Shown: positions 51,194 through 62,900 of the stretch, one piece after another
How the letters are laid out: each line of letters opens with the position of its first letter
Position numbering within the stretch: the first letter of the stretch is position 1
Source of the DNA: Tritrichomonas musculus
Lineage: Eukaryota; Parabasalia; Tritrichomonadida; Tritrichomonadidae
DNA length: 64,000 nucleotides
Assembly: GCA_039105265.1 (NCBI GenBank)
Contig: JAPFFF010000008.1
Coordinates: 6,131,078-6,195,077 of the forward strand
Reading direction: 5' to 3'
Notes under the pieces: generated by a model
Told to the model about the DNA's origin: nothing
The model's input: only the letters and a program-made list of their open reading frames with translations
Databases searched by the model: none
Position numbers and translations under genes: made by a program

Positions 51194-53659
51194 ATGTTCC
51201 CAAATCAAATCCCCAATCAAATAAATCAACAAAATGATGGTAATAAACCACCAAATATGGGAAACATTGGAAACATGGGTGGGATGCCATACTATCCATA
51301 TCATTTTATGAATCAGCAATTTCAAAATCAAATGCCTCCAAATATCAAACAAAATCAGCCTCAGAGATCTAAAAAAGAACCAAGGAAGAAAGCTAGTATT
51401 GTCCAAGTACAATCAACACCCCTTAATCAGCCAATGCCAAATCCACTTTTCCCTCCGCCTCCTCCCGCACAAATGCAATCACAAGCTACAGAATTAAACG
51501 TAAACGTTGACTACCCAATGAAATTGATGAACATTAGTGATGATAGACTAGATTTTTTTTGTCAACTTTTCGATATTCCGCTACGAGGCTCGCGTCAAGG
51601 GATTATAAATTATTTTATGAGTACTACAATTAATCGGCTTTGTCAAAATAGTTCAAAACTTCTAAATATGTTTTTTGAACATTTTACAAATATAAATGAT
51701 AATTTACTGCATCTTAGAGAACCTAAAATTCCAAGGATTTTCAATATAGCAGTAGGATTAAGATCACGTTATATACTGCTTCAATTTTATCAAGGTGCTC
51801 CGTTTGAGTTTGTCCATTTGAATATATCACCAACTGGAACAATATGTGTAGGCCAATTTGTATGTGATGGTAGTAACATACCATTTGGAACAGTAAAAGT
51901 CAACGAAAGTGAAATTAAGCCTGTTAATTTTGGTGAAATAGGGCAATTTTTTTTACTTGGCCCTGCCGAAACTATCAATCATGTTTCATTTCAATTAAAT
52001 TCGACACTCATTGATCATTTCTATATTTGGTTTGTTATTCAATATCTTATTCCAAATCACTCTTTTGCACAAAAATTTATTATAGAAAGAGCAATAAATG
52101 CAGAAGTTGATGATCAAAATCTAGTTCGGTCTACAATTTGTAAAGGATGTCCTCCATTTTCTTTGAGCAATGCAATAGAATCAGCATTTCATACTGGATA
52201 TATTTGTTGTCCTATTTGCAATCAAAAAATAACATTCGACCAAATTAAAATTGAATATATAACACCTCCGGGTGCGATTTTAAGCAATAATAATAATGCT
52301 AATAGCAATCCAAATAATTCAAATGGCGCTATGAATGGATTTTCAAATCTTTTAATTGGCCCTCAAAACACGCAAATTTCGAGATTCAACAGTGCGAACT
52401 CAATGGGAATGATTCCAATGACTCCTCCACAGATTGGAACTCCTCAGCAAATGCAAATTCAGCAACAGCAGCCAAAAAAAAGTCGCCCCAAAAAATTAAC
52501 TCCGAAAACAAATAGTACTCCACAGCCACCATTACCAATGCAAATGCAGATGCAAATGAACATGAATAATATGAACAGTATCAATAGTATGAATAATATC
52601 AGCAGTATGAATGGTATAAATAATATAAGCAATATGAGTAATATGAATAATATGAATGGTATGAATAATATGAATAATATGCCGGTTATGAAAAATATTC
52701 ATAGCATGAATAATATGATGCCAATGAAAAGTATGGGCATGAGTAATATGATGAATATGAACGTGAATATGAATGTTGGAATGAGGAACCCTGTCCAAAT
52801 GAACCCTCCAATGAGCATGGGAATGATGAATCAACCTGAGATTAAAAATAAACCTTTGCTATCGTCTCCTCCACAAAACTCGAACCCTATTCCTCTTGTT
52901 CAATCAGGTTTAAACCCAATGGCACCTCAAATTCTAAATCCAATTAATTCACAGCAGCCACCATCTCAATCATTACCACAGCCTCAGCCAGTCCCAGTTC
53001 CAGCCTCCATCCCATCCTCGATTCACCAACAAAATCAAATTCCAAATGTTACCACTCAAACACCCAATCAGCAACTTCCTCCTCCACAACCACCCCAACC
53101 GTCGCAGCCACCTCAACCGCCACTACAACAAGATCAGCAACCACAGCAACAGCCATCAAAACCACCAAAACAGCCAAAGCAAGCAAAACCAAGAAAATCA
53201 AAAAACCTATCTCAGCAGGATGAAAATGATCCTCAAAAAAATGCTGCTAATAAAAATTTAACCAAACAAACGAAACAGAAACAAAAAGCAAAAGCTCAAA
53301 GTCAGCCCCCTTTAAAAGCCGACTCAACATCAAACACACCTAAAAGTGGCCAGTTGATTCATACATCAAGTACTCCGCAATTCATAGAAAAGCAGGCAAA
53401 GCCGTTGCCGATACAGCCACCAGAAAATACCGAGGAGGAAGAAGAAGTTATTCCTGTTGACACTCCTGAAATGAAAAAAGCAAAAACTAATTTGAATAGT
53501 TTCTTGTGTATGAGTTTAAAATGTGGGAAAAACGAGCTGAATTGGAAAGAATGTGTTTATGAAAAAGATTCTGAATTGAAGATAAATGATGAGAATTTTC
53601 ATATTGATGAATACCAAAATGTTGATGATTATCTTGATTATGTAGATTCTTTTATGTAA
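51194..53659 (+). CDS. PIAS/SIZ-like protein, putative SUMO E3 ligase
   Basis: 821 residues with the order of a PIAS/SIZ protein. A SAP-like helix pair lies at about 110-142 (MNISDDRLDFFCQLFDIPL then RGSRQGIINYF). A PINIT-like beta-rich region spans about 150-295. An SP-RING-like zinc site follows at 316-342 (CKGC, a His at 333, CCPIC), shorter than the usual SP-RING. Long Met/Asn-rich (about 447-545) and Gln/Pro-rich (570-690) low-complexity tracts come next. The sequence EEEEEVIPVD (about 746) looks like a SUMO-interacting motif: hydrophobic core flanked by acids. Such proteins promote SUMO transfer on chromatin (family knowledge). The function is inferred from architecture; the zinc ligands are incomplete by the usual pattern. 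Confidence 0.6.
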   Translation: MFPNQIPNQINQQNDGNKPPNMGNIGNMGGMPYYPYHFMNQQFQNQMPPNIKQNQPQRSKKEPRKKASIVQVQSTPLNQPMPNPLFPPPPPAQMQSQATELNVNVDYPMKLMNISDDRLDFFCQLFDIPLRGSRQGIINYFMSTTINRLCQNSSKLLNMFFEHFTNINDNLLHLREPKIPRIFNIAVGLRSRYILLQFYQGAPFEFVHLNISPTGTICVGQFVCDGSNIPFGTVKVNESEIKPVNFGEIGQFFLLGPAETINHVSFQLNSTLIDHFYIWFVIQYLIPNHSFAQKFIIERAINAEVDDQNLVRSTICKGCPPFSLSNAIESAFHTGYICCPICNQKITFDQIKIEYITPPGAILSNNNNANSNPNNSNGAMNGFSNLLIGPQNTQISRFNSANSMGMIPMTPPQIGTPQQMQIQQQQPKKSRPKKLTPKTNSTPQPPLPMQMQMQMNMNNMNSINSMNNISSMNGINNISNMSNMNNMNGMNNMNNMPVMKNIHSMNNMMPMKSMGMSNMMNMNVNMNVGMRNPVQMNPPMSMGMMNQPEIKNKPLLSSPPQNSNPIPLVQSGLNPMAPQILNPINSQQPPSQSLPQPQPVPVPASIPSSIHQQNQIPNVTTQTPNQQLPPPQPPQPSQPPQPPLQQDQQPQQQPSKPPKQPKQAKPRKSKNLSQQDENDPQKNAANKNLTKQTKQKQKAKAQSQPPLKADSTSNTPKSGQLIHTSSTPQFIEKQAKPLPIQPPENTEEEEEVIPVDTPEMKKAKTNLNSFLCMSLKCGKNELNWKECVYEKDSELKINDENFHIDEYQNVDDYLDYVDSFM

Positions 53660-53864
53660 TTATGTTTGTTATTTTATATATTTTGTAATGTTTTTTAAAA
53701 AAAATTGTTAAATAGTTTGAGATTTAAAAAAAAGAAGAAAAAGCATTAATATACTTTTTTAATGTTTAGGAAGAAAAAATCATAATTGATGAATATAACT
53801 TTAAAATTGGTTCAATTATGAAATATATTATTTAAAAATATTTGATAATTTAAATAAATGTAAA

Positions 53865-53937
53865 GCTTTGGTAGCTCAGTCGGTAGAGCGTAGGTCTCAT
53901 AATCCTAAGGTCGTGTGTTCGAGTCACGCCCAAAGCA
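53865..53937 (+). tRNA. tRNA-Met (anticodon CAT), elongator type
   Basis: The acceptor stem GCTTTGG pairs with CCAAAGC, the D stem GCTC pairs with GAGC, the anticodon loop CTCATAA holds CAT, and the T arm is GTGTG-TTCGAGT-CACGC with discriminator A. The closing pair of the anticodon stem is U-U, as in several eukaryotic elongator tRNA-Met genes. There is no intron. It is transcribed by RNA polymerase III and ends in a T-run at 53940. A LINE open frame begins 42 bp after its 3' end. Confidence 0.95.
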
Positions 53938-53939
53938 GA

Positions 53940-53948
53940 TTTTTTTTT
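53940..53948 (+). terminator. Pol III T-run terminator of tRNA-Met
   Basis: Nine consecutive T begin three bases after the tRNA. Another T-rich stretch follows within 20 bp. This is the inferred junction with the LINE. Confidence 0.75.
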
Positions 53949-53978
53949 ATTTTTTCTCCTTTACCTTTTCGCTTTTTA

Positions 53979-56900
53979 ATGGCATATTCGTATTCAGCTC
54001 CCGACAAGGATTCTAACCATGCTAATTTTTCTAACTTTCACCAAAATTTTATTTCTAATCTTCAAAATATCTCCGACCAAACCTCAAATTTTTCAACCTC
54101 ACCACAAATATCTCATTCTTTACCTTATAACAATCTCAATGATATCCATACTTTTGAAAATTCAAATTATAACGATATATTTTCCCCTACAAATTTCCAA
54201 ATTTTTAACAATTTATCAAATAATTCTGATCAATATTTATGCAAAAAACAATATTATACTACGTTTGACCCAAAACATAATACTATTTCTTATCATAAAT
54301 ATTTTAATCTTTCGTTCAAGAAATTAGAGTCCCAAGACCTTTCATTTAATGACAAAATTAAACTTAAAATTGTTGACGATCCTGATGTTCTTATTTCTAA
54401 CGAAATTTCAGACCCTGATTCTTCTTCGATAAGTGATGATGATGAGGATTTCAATTACAAAGCAACTAATTCGTTCTTAAGTAATGACTTTTTCAATGAT
54501 ATAGCCTCTTTTGAAGACTGTGAGTATTCAATTCAACATTCACAACAATCTCGATCTATACAACTTTCGCAGCAATCGCAATCGTCGCAGCATTCACATC
54601 ATTCTCAAATGCAACCTACTCCAGTTCAATTAAGTAATAATCAATCAAGTCTTAATTATCTAAACCTAAATCAATCAATCTTCATTCAACCAGATGACAA
54701 TCAAATGATCCAAACACAACAAACTCAGATTCAATCAACTAATAATCAATCAATCCCAATTCAGTCAATTCTAGAAAAATCTAATCTCAATCAACAAAAC
54801 CTTGATCAATCATTCAGTTATCAATCATCCTCAATACGTCAAAGTCTTGAGCGAACAGTTGATAATCAAATGATTCATAATCAATCAAATCAAAATCAAT
54901 CAATTCTCATTCAACGTAATGATAATCAACTAATTCAAAAACAACAATTTCCCGTTCAACTAACAAATAATGTTTCAAACCCTAATCACTTAAATCATGA
55001 GCAATCGTTTAGTAATCAATTGATACAATTACAACAAACGATTGATCGAACAAATAACAATAAATCAATTCTTAAACAACCAATTGATAATCAATCAATT
55101 AAGACGAGATTATCCCTTGGTCAAGCAGATAACAACCTATCCAATCATAAGCAATCAATTCAAGAACAATCTATTCTTGATCATCCAAGCATTGAACATT
55201 CTATTGATAATCAAATGACCCAAAAGCAACGAATTCCTGATCAAACATCTGGTAATCAATCAGATTTTGATCAATCAATCACCAATCTTCCAATTAGTGT
55301 TAATCGTTCATGCCTTGACCTTCCAGGTCAAGATCAATCAAATTCTGATCAATCTAGCCACGAGCAATCAAATCAAGATCATTTATCCAATAATTATTCA
55401 ATCCAAAATCTACCAACTCATCCTCATTCAATTAATCCTATTCATGAGTTATCCATTCACAATCAATCTTCAAATAAACAAAGCCAGAAACCTAATATAA
55501 ACCATCAGCATGAATCATCTAAAGATCATTTACCCTCACCGTCTTGTAATACTAAAGATAATCAAAACGATATATTTGATTCTTCAAATTACTCCAAAAA
55601 GACATCATATCTTAAACATTCTGACCCAACAATCAATACAAAACGAACTTATGTTACTTTTGATCCTCGAAGTAAAGAAATCATTTATTCAAATTACCAG
55701 ATTTTATCATTAAGCAAACTAGAAGGACAAAACTTAACATTTAAAGAGAAGATTGATAAAGGATTAATTATAGATCCTTATTCACAAATTTCTAATGAAG
55801 ATGAGGAAATTTGTCAAACCTTTAATCGTTCTGATAGTGTTGACTCTTTTAACTCTATTGATGAAAATAATTATAAATCCACAGAATTCGAATATGCTGA
55901 TATTAATCCTTCGTTCGATGTTTTACAGCAGTCTAATGAAATTGCAAAAGAAGTTCAAATATTTCCAAATCATAATAATAATATTGATTCAAACAATGAT
56001 CAATCATATCAGCAAGGAAAAGCTAAACTTATTCCCCCTCGTTTTCGCAATTCTAAATTTTCAGAATCAGATGATAAATACATCAAAGAAAAAGTTCTTT
56101 CAGATGTGATTCCTGACTGGTCAGAAATTGGAAAACATATAAATAAGTCTCCCAGATCGTGTCGTGACAGATACTTCAACTATCTGTCTGATATAATTCT
56201 TTCTCCAAAATGGACGATTGAAGATGATGTAATCCTTCTCAAACTATTCAGCTCAATTGGTCCTCAATGGAAGGCAATATATAAATGGTTTCCTAATCAC
56301 ACACCTGCAAATATACGTTCGAGATGTCAAAGCATCTGTTCAGACTACGAAGCTCCTGAGACTCAAACTAAAACAATTATCAATAATCATCATTGTAATA
56401 ATCAGACTAATTTTATCCAGACTCTTCATGAGGAAGATCAGCCAAAAGTTGAACCAGTATATTATCAACAATTTAATTCTGAAGATTTGTCAATCCATTC
56501 ATTTAACAAACATCAACAGCCTCCTTATGAGGACTTTCCTTTGAACCAGGTTAATAATCTCTCATCTGTCTCCTCATCTGCTATTGTTAATTTTCAAGAT
56601 TCTAATATGTCAACCTCAACTGGTAGCTCACTTGATAGATCATATAATTGTGATTTCTTACCAGATCAGAGCGCCAAGGCCAATGATTCTTCAGACGAAT
56701 CTCCAGCATTAAAGCTATCTTATCCAAACCACTCACTAATTGTTCAGGATATGAATAAATGGAACGAAACGGATATTGAACATTTAATTGCTCTTTTCAA
56801 ATCTCACGGATCTAATTGGGATTTCATTGCTCATCAATTTACGAACCACTCACCAGATGAAATTCGGAACAAATTTTTGGAACTCTTCCCTGATTACTTT

Positions 56901-59900
56901 TCAGATGATGAAGAATCACCTCTTTCCAATCAGCCGATACAAATATCTACAAATAGCCAACAGGCTTTACCTCCAATGGATGATATTGAAACATTTCAAC
57001 TTCCTTCCTCAGAAGAAGATACTGACTCCAGTTTTTCTTCCTCGACTTTACACTATCCTTCCTCTATCTATAATACTTGGAACGTTCCTTTCTCTGATAT
57101 TCCCGCTCTAATTGATAATCCCTCTTATCCACAGCATGGAGTCACTCATGATCTCCTGGAAAACCATCAATGTAGTCTTGCCTCTTCCTCAAATGAGAAC
57201 TTAACCTTTAATAATAACAGAATAGATTTGAATTACTCTTCTAATCTCAACTCATCTCTCCCGCTACAAAATACTCAAAATAATTTTTTACATAATCTCA
57301 TTAATTGCTTAAAGTGCATTGACGATGATGATACGAAACATATGCTAGATGAACTTAAGATCTGCCACCTTCCTCATTTAGACTCACCGATCTCAATGGA
57401 ATCGTCAATATTCGACCTCATTGAGAGTAGTACTGTTTGGCCGAAGTTCACTATCAATTCTTGCTTTGTCGATGAATGTTCATATGTGGGCAAAACTGAA
57501 GGTCAAGTCAGAGTTCATTACTCAAGTGCTCACAAGGTTCCGGTGGCCAGATGCAGGGATGAGTTGATAAACACTGTCGCATACCTGGCACACCGTGATA
57601 TTATAACCATATATGACTTGGAGAATGGAAATGTCAGATTACCAGAGAAACAGATGCTTTACTGCCACAAACCTGGCTGCGGATATGCGACAGAAAGAGA
57701 CTGCAATATTCGTACACACAGAAAGGGACACGGTGCTTTCCTTAAACGTATCGAAAACTTGGGAAGATTTTGGGGAACTCTCAAATCATGGATTATTGAT
57801 TTAAACCGCGTTCCCACAATCGGTGAATTCTTAGGAGAAGGTGAAATGTGGGCTTGTAGCCTTTGTGACTATATTACATCCAACTCTATGAATATCAAAG
57901 ACCACATTGCTCAAGCTCACAAAATCAAAACTGGTGATAGAGAGAACGCAATCACCACAATTACTCTCAAATTTAAATTTGATGATCAATATTCTCCAGA
58001 AGTTATCAACCACACTTGTTGTCCTAACCCTTATAACAAACATGTAATAGACGACGTTGATATTGTTGATAAGAATGATATTCAGTCGAATGATATCTCT
58101 GGTGTCAATGACAAAACTGAATCGCCAATGGTCTTCCCTTCTAATGAATATGAATGTCACAATGATTATCCTGATAATAATAATGTTAATGCCGTGGTTC
58201 CCACTTCCGACAGTTCCTTTCTACATTGCCCTGATCCTTTAGATGATTTATTTAACAACACACTAGAATTATTTTCCCCAGAAGGTCTCTCAAATTGCAA
58301 AAGTGACGCAAAGACTTTTAATGATCTCCTCAAGTTAGCGTTATCTTTTGAAGGGGATCATTTCAAAATGCTATTAACTAGATTAAGAGATGCTCCTACT
58401 TGTTCTCGCATAAATCTCACCAATCACAATCTCTCTTCAATTGAGGTTTCAGATATACTTAGAAGTATAGATCCTTCACAATGGCCGTCATTGGACAACC
58501 TTCATTGTTGTCCTATCTGTAATTCCTCATTTTTATCTATCTCTGAGGTTTTTGATCATTTTAGGACTCATAACAATATCAATGTTGATCAAAACATTGC
58601 AAATTATGATGAACTTCTTTATGCAGTTCGCCTAATGCTCAATGAGGATTCATTCAATTGTATTATCATTAAACCTGATGGATCATTTAATACAATGATG
58701 AATACGAACTGCATTTGCAGGGTTCCTGGATGCAATTTTATTGGCAAAAACAAGGACGGCCTTGCTTCACACATGGATCGTAGCAATGAAGTAAACCATG
58801 TCACTTTTCGACAAGCAGTCCTTAGATATGGTCCATTTTATGGTTCCCTCAAAGCACACTTCCTCATTAGCAACAAGTCACCAGCCCTCATCGATCTCTT
58901 CAGAGGAAAAGCTATTAACTTCTACAAGTGTAATACATGTAACAGTTTATTGCCACTTAGTGTTAACTTTATAAATAATCATTATGCACATAGTCACCCT
59001 TCAAAGACGCAACTCGACTCAATTGACAAAGTAACCACGGTTTCCCTCACAGTTACGTCTAATATACACGATCTTAGTAATACACATATCTCAGACACTC
59101 GAAAACTTATTGAGAATGCAGTTAACGAACTCAGAGATAATATTAGTACTAAGGAACTCCTCAAAACTCAAGATAAGATTTATCGCAATCTATTTGAGGA
59201 TTCAGATAATGATACAAATGAAGAAGCAAGCCTGCAATTCCATATTAGACCAGAGTTAATTAAGAACAGAAACAGTAACTTTAAAGAGAATATACATATT
59301 ACTGACCATCAATATTCAACCCAAGACACAATCAAGGAAGAAGACTCAGGTTACATTCCTCAAATTCCTTCTCACTCCAAACTTTTGATTAACATCTCTG
59401 ACAATGCTTCATCTCTTCAAAGCTCTCTGTTTCCTTGTTCATTACAAGAGAATATGCCAGAAGATCTTCTTAAAACTCAGAATAACAGTTGCCTCAAATC
59501 AATAGCTAACTCCACTGAAGATGTCACTCCTATCTGTCAGCAGAATAACAAACTATCTCAGAATACCGAAAAGATAGATGCTATTCCTAAATCTAGCGCG
59601 TATAGTGTTCGTAATCCTTCGAGCAACTCGTTATCTCAAACTTGCATCAATGACCTCAGTCCTCCCCTTGATGTACTATCAAACCGTTCTTCTCCAGTTA
59701 ATACTTCTCTTCGAAATCGACCAGAAACATTGATAAATCGCTTCTCTAATTGTAGTCTCACCAAAAGGAATAAACGCTCAGACGTCAATGATCTCACACA
59801 AAATAATCAACACAATGATGATTCTTTTTACTCTAATAATGACACCAAAACATTTCCAGACACATATCACGAGCAGCTACGTAAAAACTACGATCTGCCC

Positions 59901-62900
59901 AGCTACAAGGACAACCCTACTCGTTGTACGAATCTTTCAAGCCAGCCAGTTAAAGTCAAACGTGCTCCAGTTATTTCTTATTTTCGAACTCGATCTCCAC
60001 TGAATGGTGGGACGAACCGCTCAAAGTCAAATATAGTTGATTCAACACGCGGTGTTCTTTTCACCAATGATGTTGAGAAATCCTCCTCTTCCTCTCTGGC
60101 TAATGACTTGATTTTAAATGAGAATAACACGCAGAAAATGATCGCGTTAGCCATGCGATGGTATAATGAATCGAAACTCAGAGGTTCACCTCACCTTCCT
60201 AAACTTGACAGACAAAAACGCAAGCTTATCACATCAGGACTGTCAGAACTCTTCGAAAGTGAACTTATCCCATTGATACAAAAATACAATCCTGATAAGC
60301 TAGGTGATATTGACGAAGATACTAAATGGATAGCTTTCGAAGGTGCGTTTGAAGAAGCTTTACATCGAATGAGATGTCATGTTGCTGTTAAGTTAAATCT
60401 TGACCCAAACCGTATTTACTCTCAAAGGTATAAAAAACGTTGGATCAATAAATCTACTGATGAGCTGGCATGCATTCAACTGACTATTAATCGTCTCCGC
60501 AAGCTTGCAGCAGATATTGACACTATCAATAACAGTGATGATGAGAATGACAACAGACAAGTCCGACAAGCAGAATCAAGACTCCTTAGTAGTTTATCCG
60601 TGATTAAAAATGAAGACAAGATGAGATTCTTTGGCACAACAGATACCATAGCTATCCTCGATGAAGTGAGAAATAAAGGCGAAAATGTCAGTCAGTGTGC
60701 TTTATGGTTGGAATTAACTATTGAAGAATTAATTAAGGATGAAATGAATTTAAAAAATGCAAGCCTGCACGCTGAGAGAATTCGGGAAGCATACTCTGAA
60801 AACCCGAAAAAGACACTTAATAATTACATCCTCAGCAAAGCGAATCCTGAATGCAGTATTAATGAAGAATTGCTGTATGACTTCTTCTCCAAATCATTTT
60901 ACAAAGAAGAGGATGAATTCATTCCAGATGATGAAAATGGATTGTTCGCCCTTAGCAGCTGTTTTTCTGAAGAAGATAAAAATGAATTTATTAAATACAT
61001 TGAAAACAGAGATCTCATCGAAAATGTCATTGAATCAAGGAAATATGAATCTGCGGCTGGACCAGATGCACTTGACTATTCAATTTATAAATTAGCTAAA
61101 ACAAAAGCCGCAGAATTCATTAGGTTGATCATTCAAATCACTAATTCAAGAGCTAGAGTGCCTCAGAGTTGGAAATGCTCAATCATGAGACTAATCTATA
61201 AAAAAGGTGATCCATCTCTTCCTGAGAATTGGCGACCGATTTCGGTTTCCAATGCGTTATACAGAATTGTGAGTTGTGTTTGGGCGAGAGCAATAAACTC
61301 CTTCAACATCAGAAATCACATTTTCTCACCCCAACAAAAAGGATTTATTGAAGGAATTAATGGATGCAGTGATAACTCGGCAATTATCTCAGAGATTTTT
61401 TATGATGCGATGCGTTCACATAAAAGCGTTTTCATCACAGCATTAGATTTTAAGAATGCATTCGGCTCGGTGCCTCATGCACTGATCATTGATTGTCTAA
61501 AAAAGAAGGGATTTCCCAAACTGTTCGTTCATCTTATTGATAATGTTTACACTGGTTCCACAACAAATATTATGACGAGTAAGTTCACCTCTCGCGACAT
61601 TTGTATTAATCGTGGAACTAAACAAGGCTGTCCAGTGTCCCCTCTTCTTTTCAATCTATGCTTAGAGCCGCTATTTAAGGCTATTAATTCAATCAATGCT
61701 GAAGATGGATACACAGTTTCAATGAATGGTGAAAGAGCGAGATTCTCAATCATGGCTTATGCAGATGACATTCTTTTGATAGCAAACTCCAGAAATGGCA
61801 TGGAACGAATGCTTGAAACGTGTAACCGTTTTTGTGACTTCACAAAGATGACATTAGCTCCAACAAAATCATGCTCGTTCGGATATGAATGGATTTTCAA
61901 CTCCAGACGAGGATTATTCAGTGGGTTCAATATCTGTGGGGAAGAAATTCCATTCGTCGGATTGGAGGAGTCGATAAGATATCTTGGTACTCCAATCTCA
62001 GCCAGAAAATGTGCTAAAATCAAAACTTCGGCAGAGTACTTCGTGAAGGCCAAGAATAAAATTGAAAAAATCATTCAGTCGGACCTGATGATTGTTCAGA
62101 AAATACATGCCATTAAAACATTTATTATTCCATCTCTCGATTTCATCTTAGAAAACGGTCAGATGAAATTATCCCATGTTAATAAACTAGACCAATTCAT
62201 CTCTTCTCAGATTAATAAGATAATTGGTGCAAATATTCCTAGAGCTGTAAAACATGCGAGCTGGAAAGATGGTGGTCTTTCCATTCCATCACTTCGTGAA
62301 AAAGCAGATGTCGGTAGAGTGAAGGCACTGATTAGAATGATCACGAATAGTGATCCAAATATAAGGTTACTAATTTATTCAGCAATCAACAATGAGCGAA
62401 TTAAAAGAAATATTCCCGTAGCTAGCAATGATGAAAAACATTCTTTCTTTAATTGGAGCAGTTCACACACCACCACAGAACGGAAGGGCACTAACTCCAT
62501 CGTGAAACGCGCAAGAAAATCTCTCAAAACATTAAACCTAGAGTTAACCAATGAGTGTAATGATGATGATGAATTTATTAACAGCACTCTGGATAATTCA
62601 GAATTAAATGCTTTCAAGTTGATGGATACCGAAACAAATAAAGATGTGATATTTCAATCGTCAAAAAATATTTCTCTTTTCCTCACCAATCAAAGACGCT
62701 CGAGATGGAATGCTGCCATTACTTCTCCATCAATGCACCTCCATGCGTTCTACTCTCTAAAGGATAATCCCCTTTCATCCGAATTCCTCATTAAGCAACA
62801 TTATCCTATGAATGATACAATCGTTAAATTTGCGATCAAAGCAAGAACTAATAATTTAGGTACACCTGAATTTGATGAATTGATTAATGGAAAAGAACAT

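Noticed and set aside
53868-53978. LINE protein start inside the tRNA-Met gene
   Set aside because: The upstream extension has no ATG and would translate tRNA sequence. The first ATG is at 53979, after the pol III terminator.
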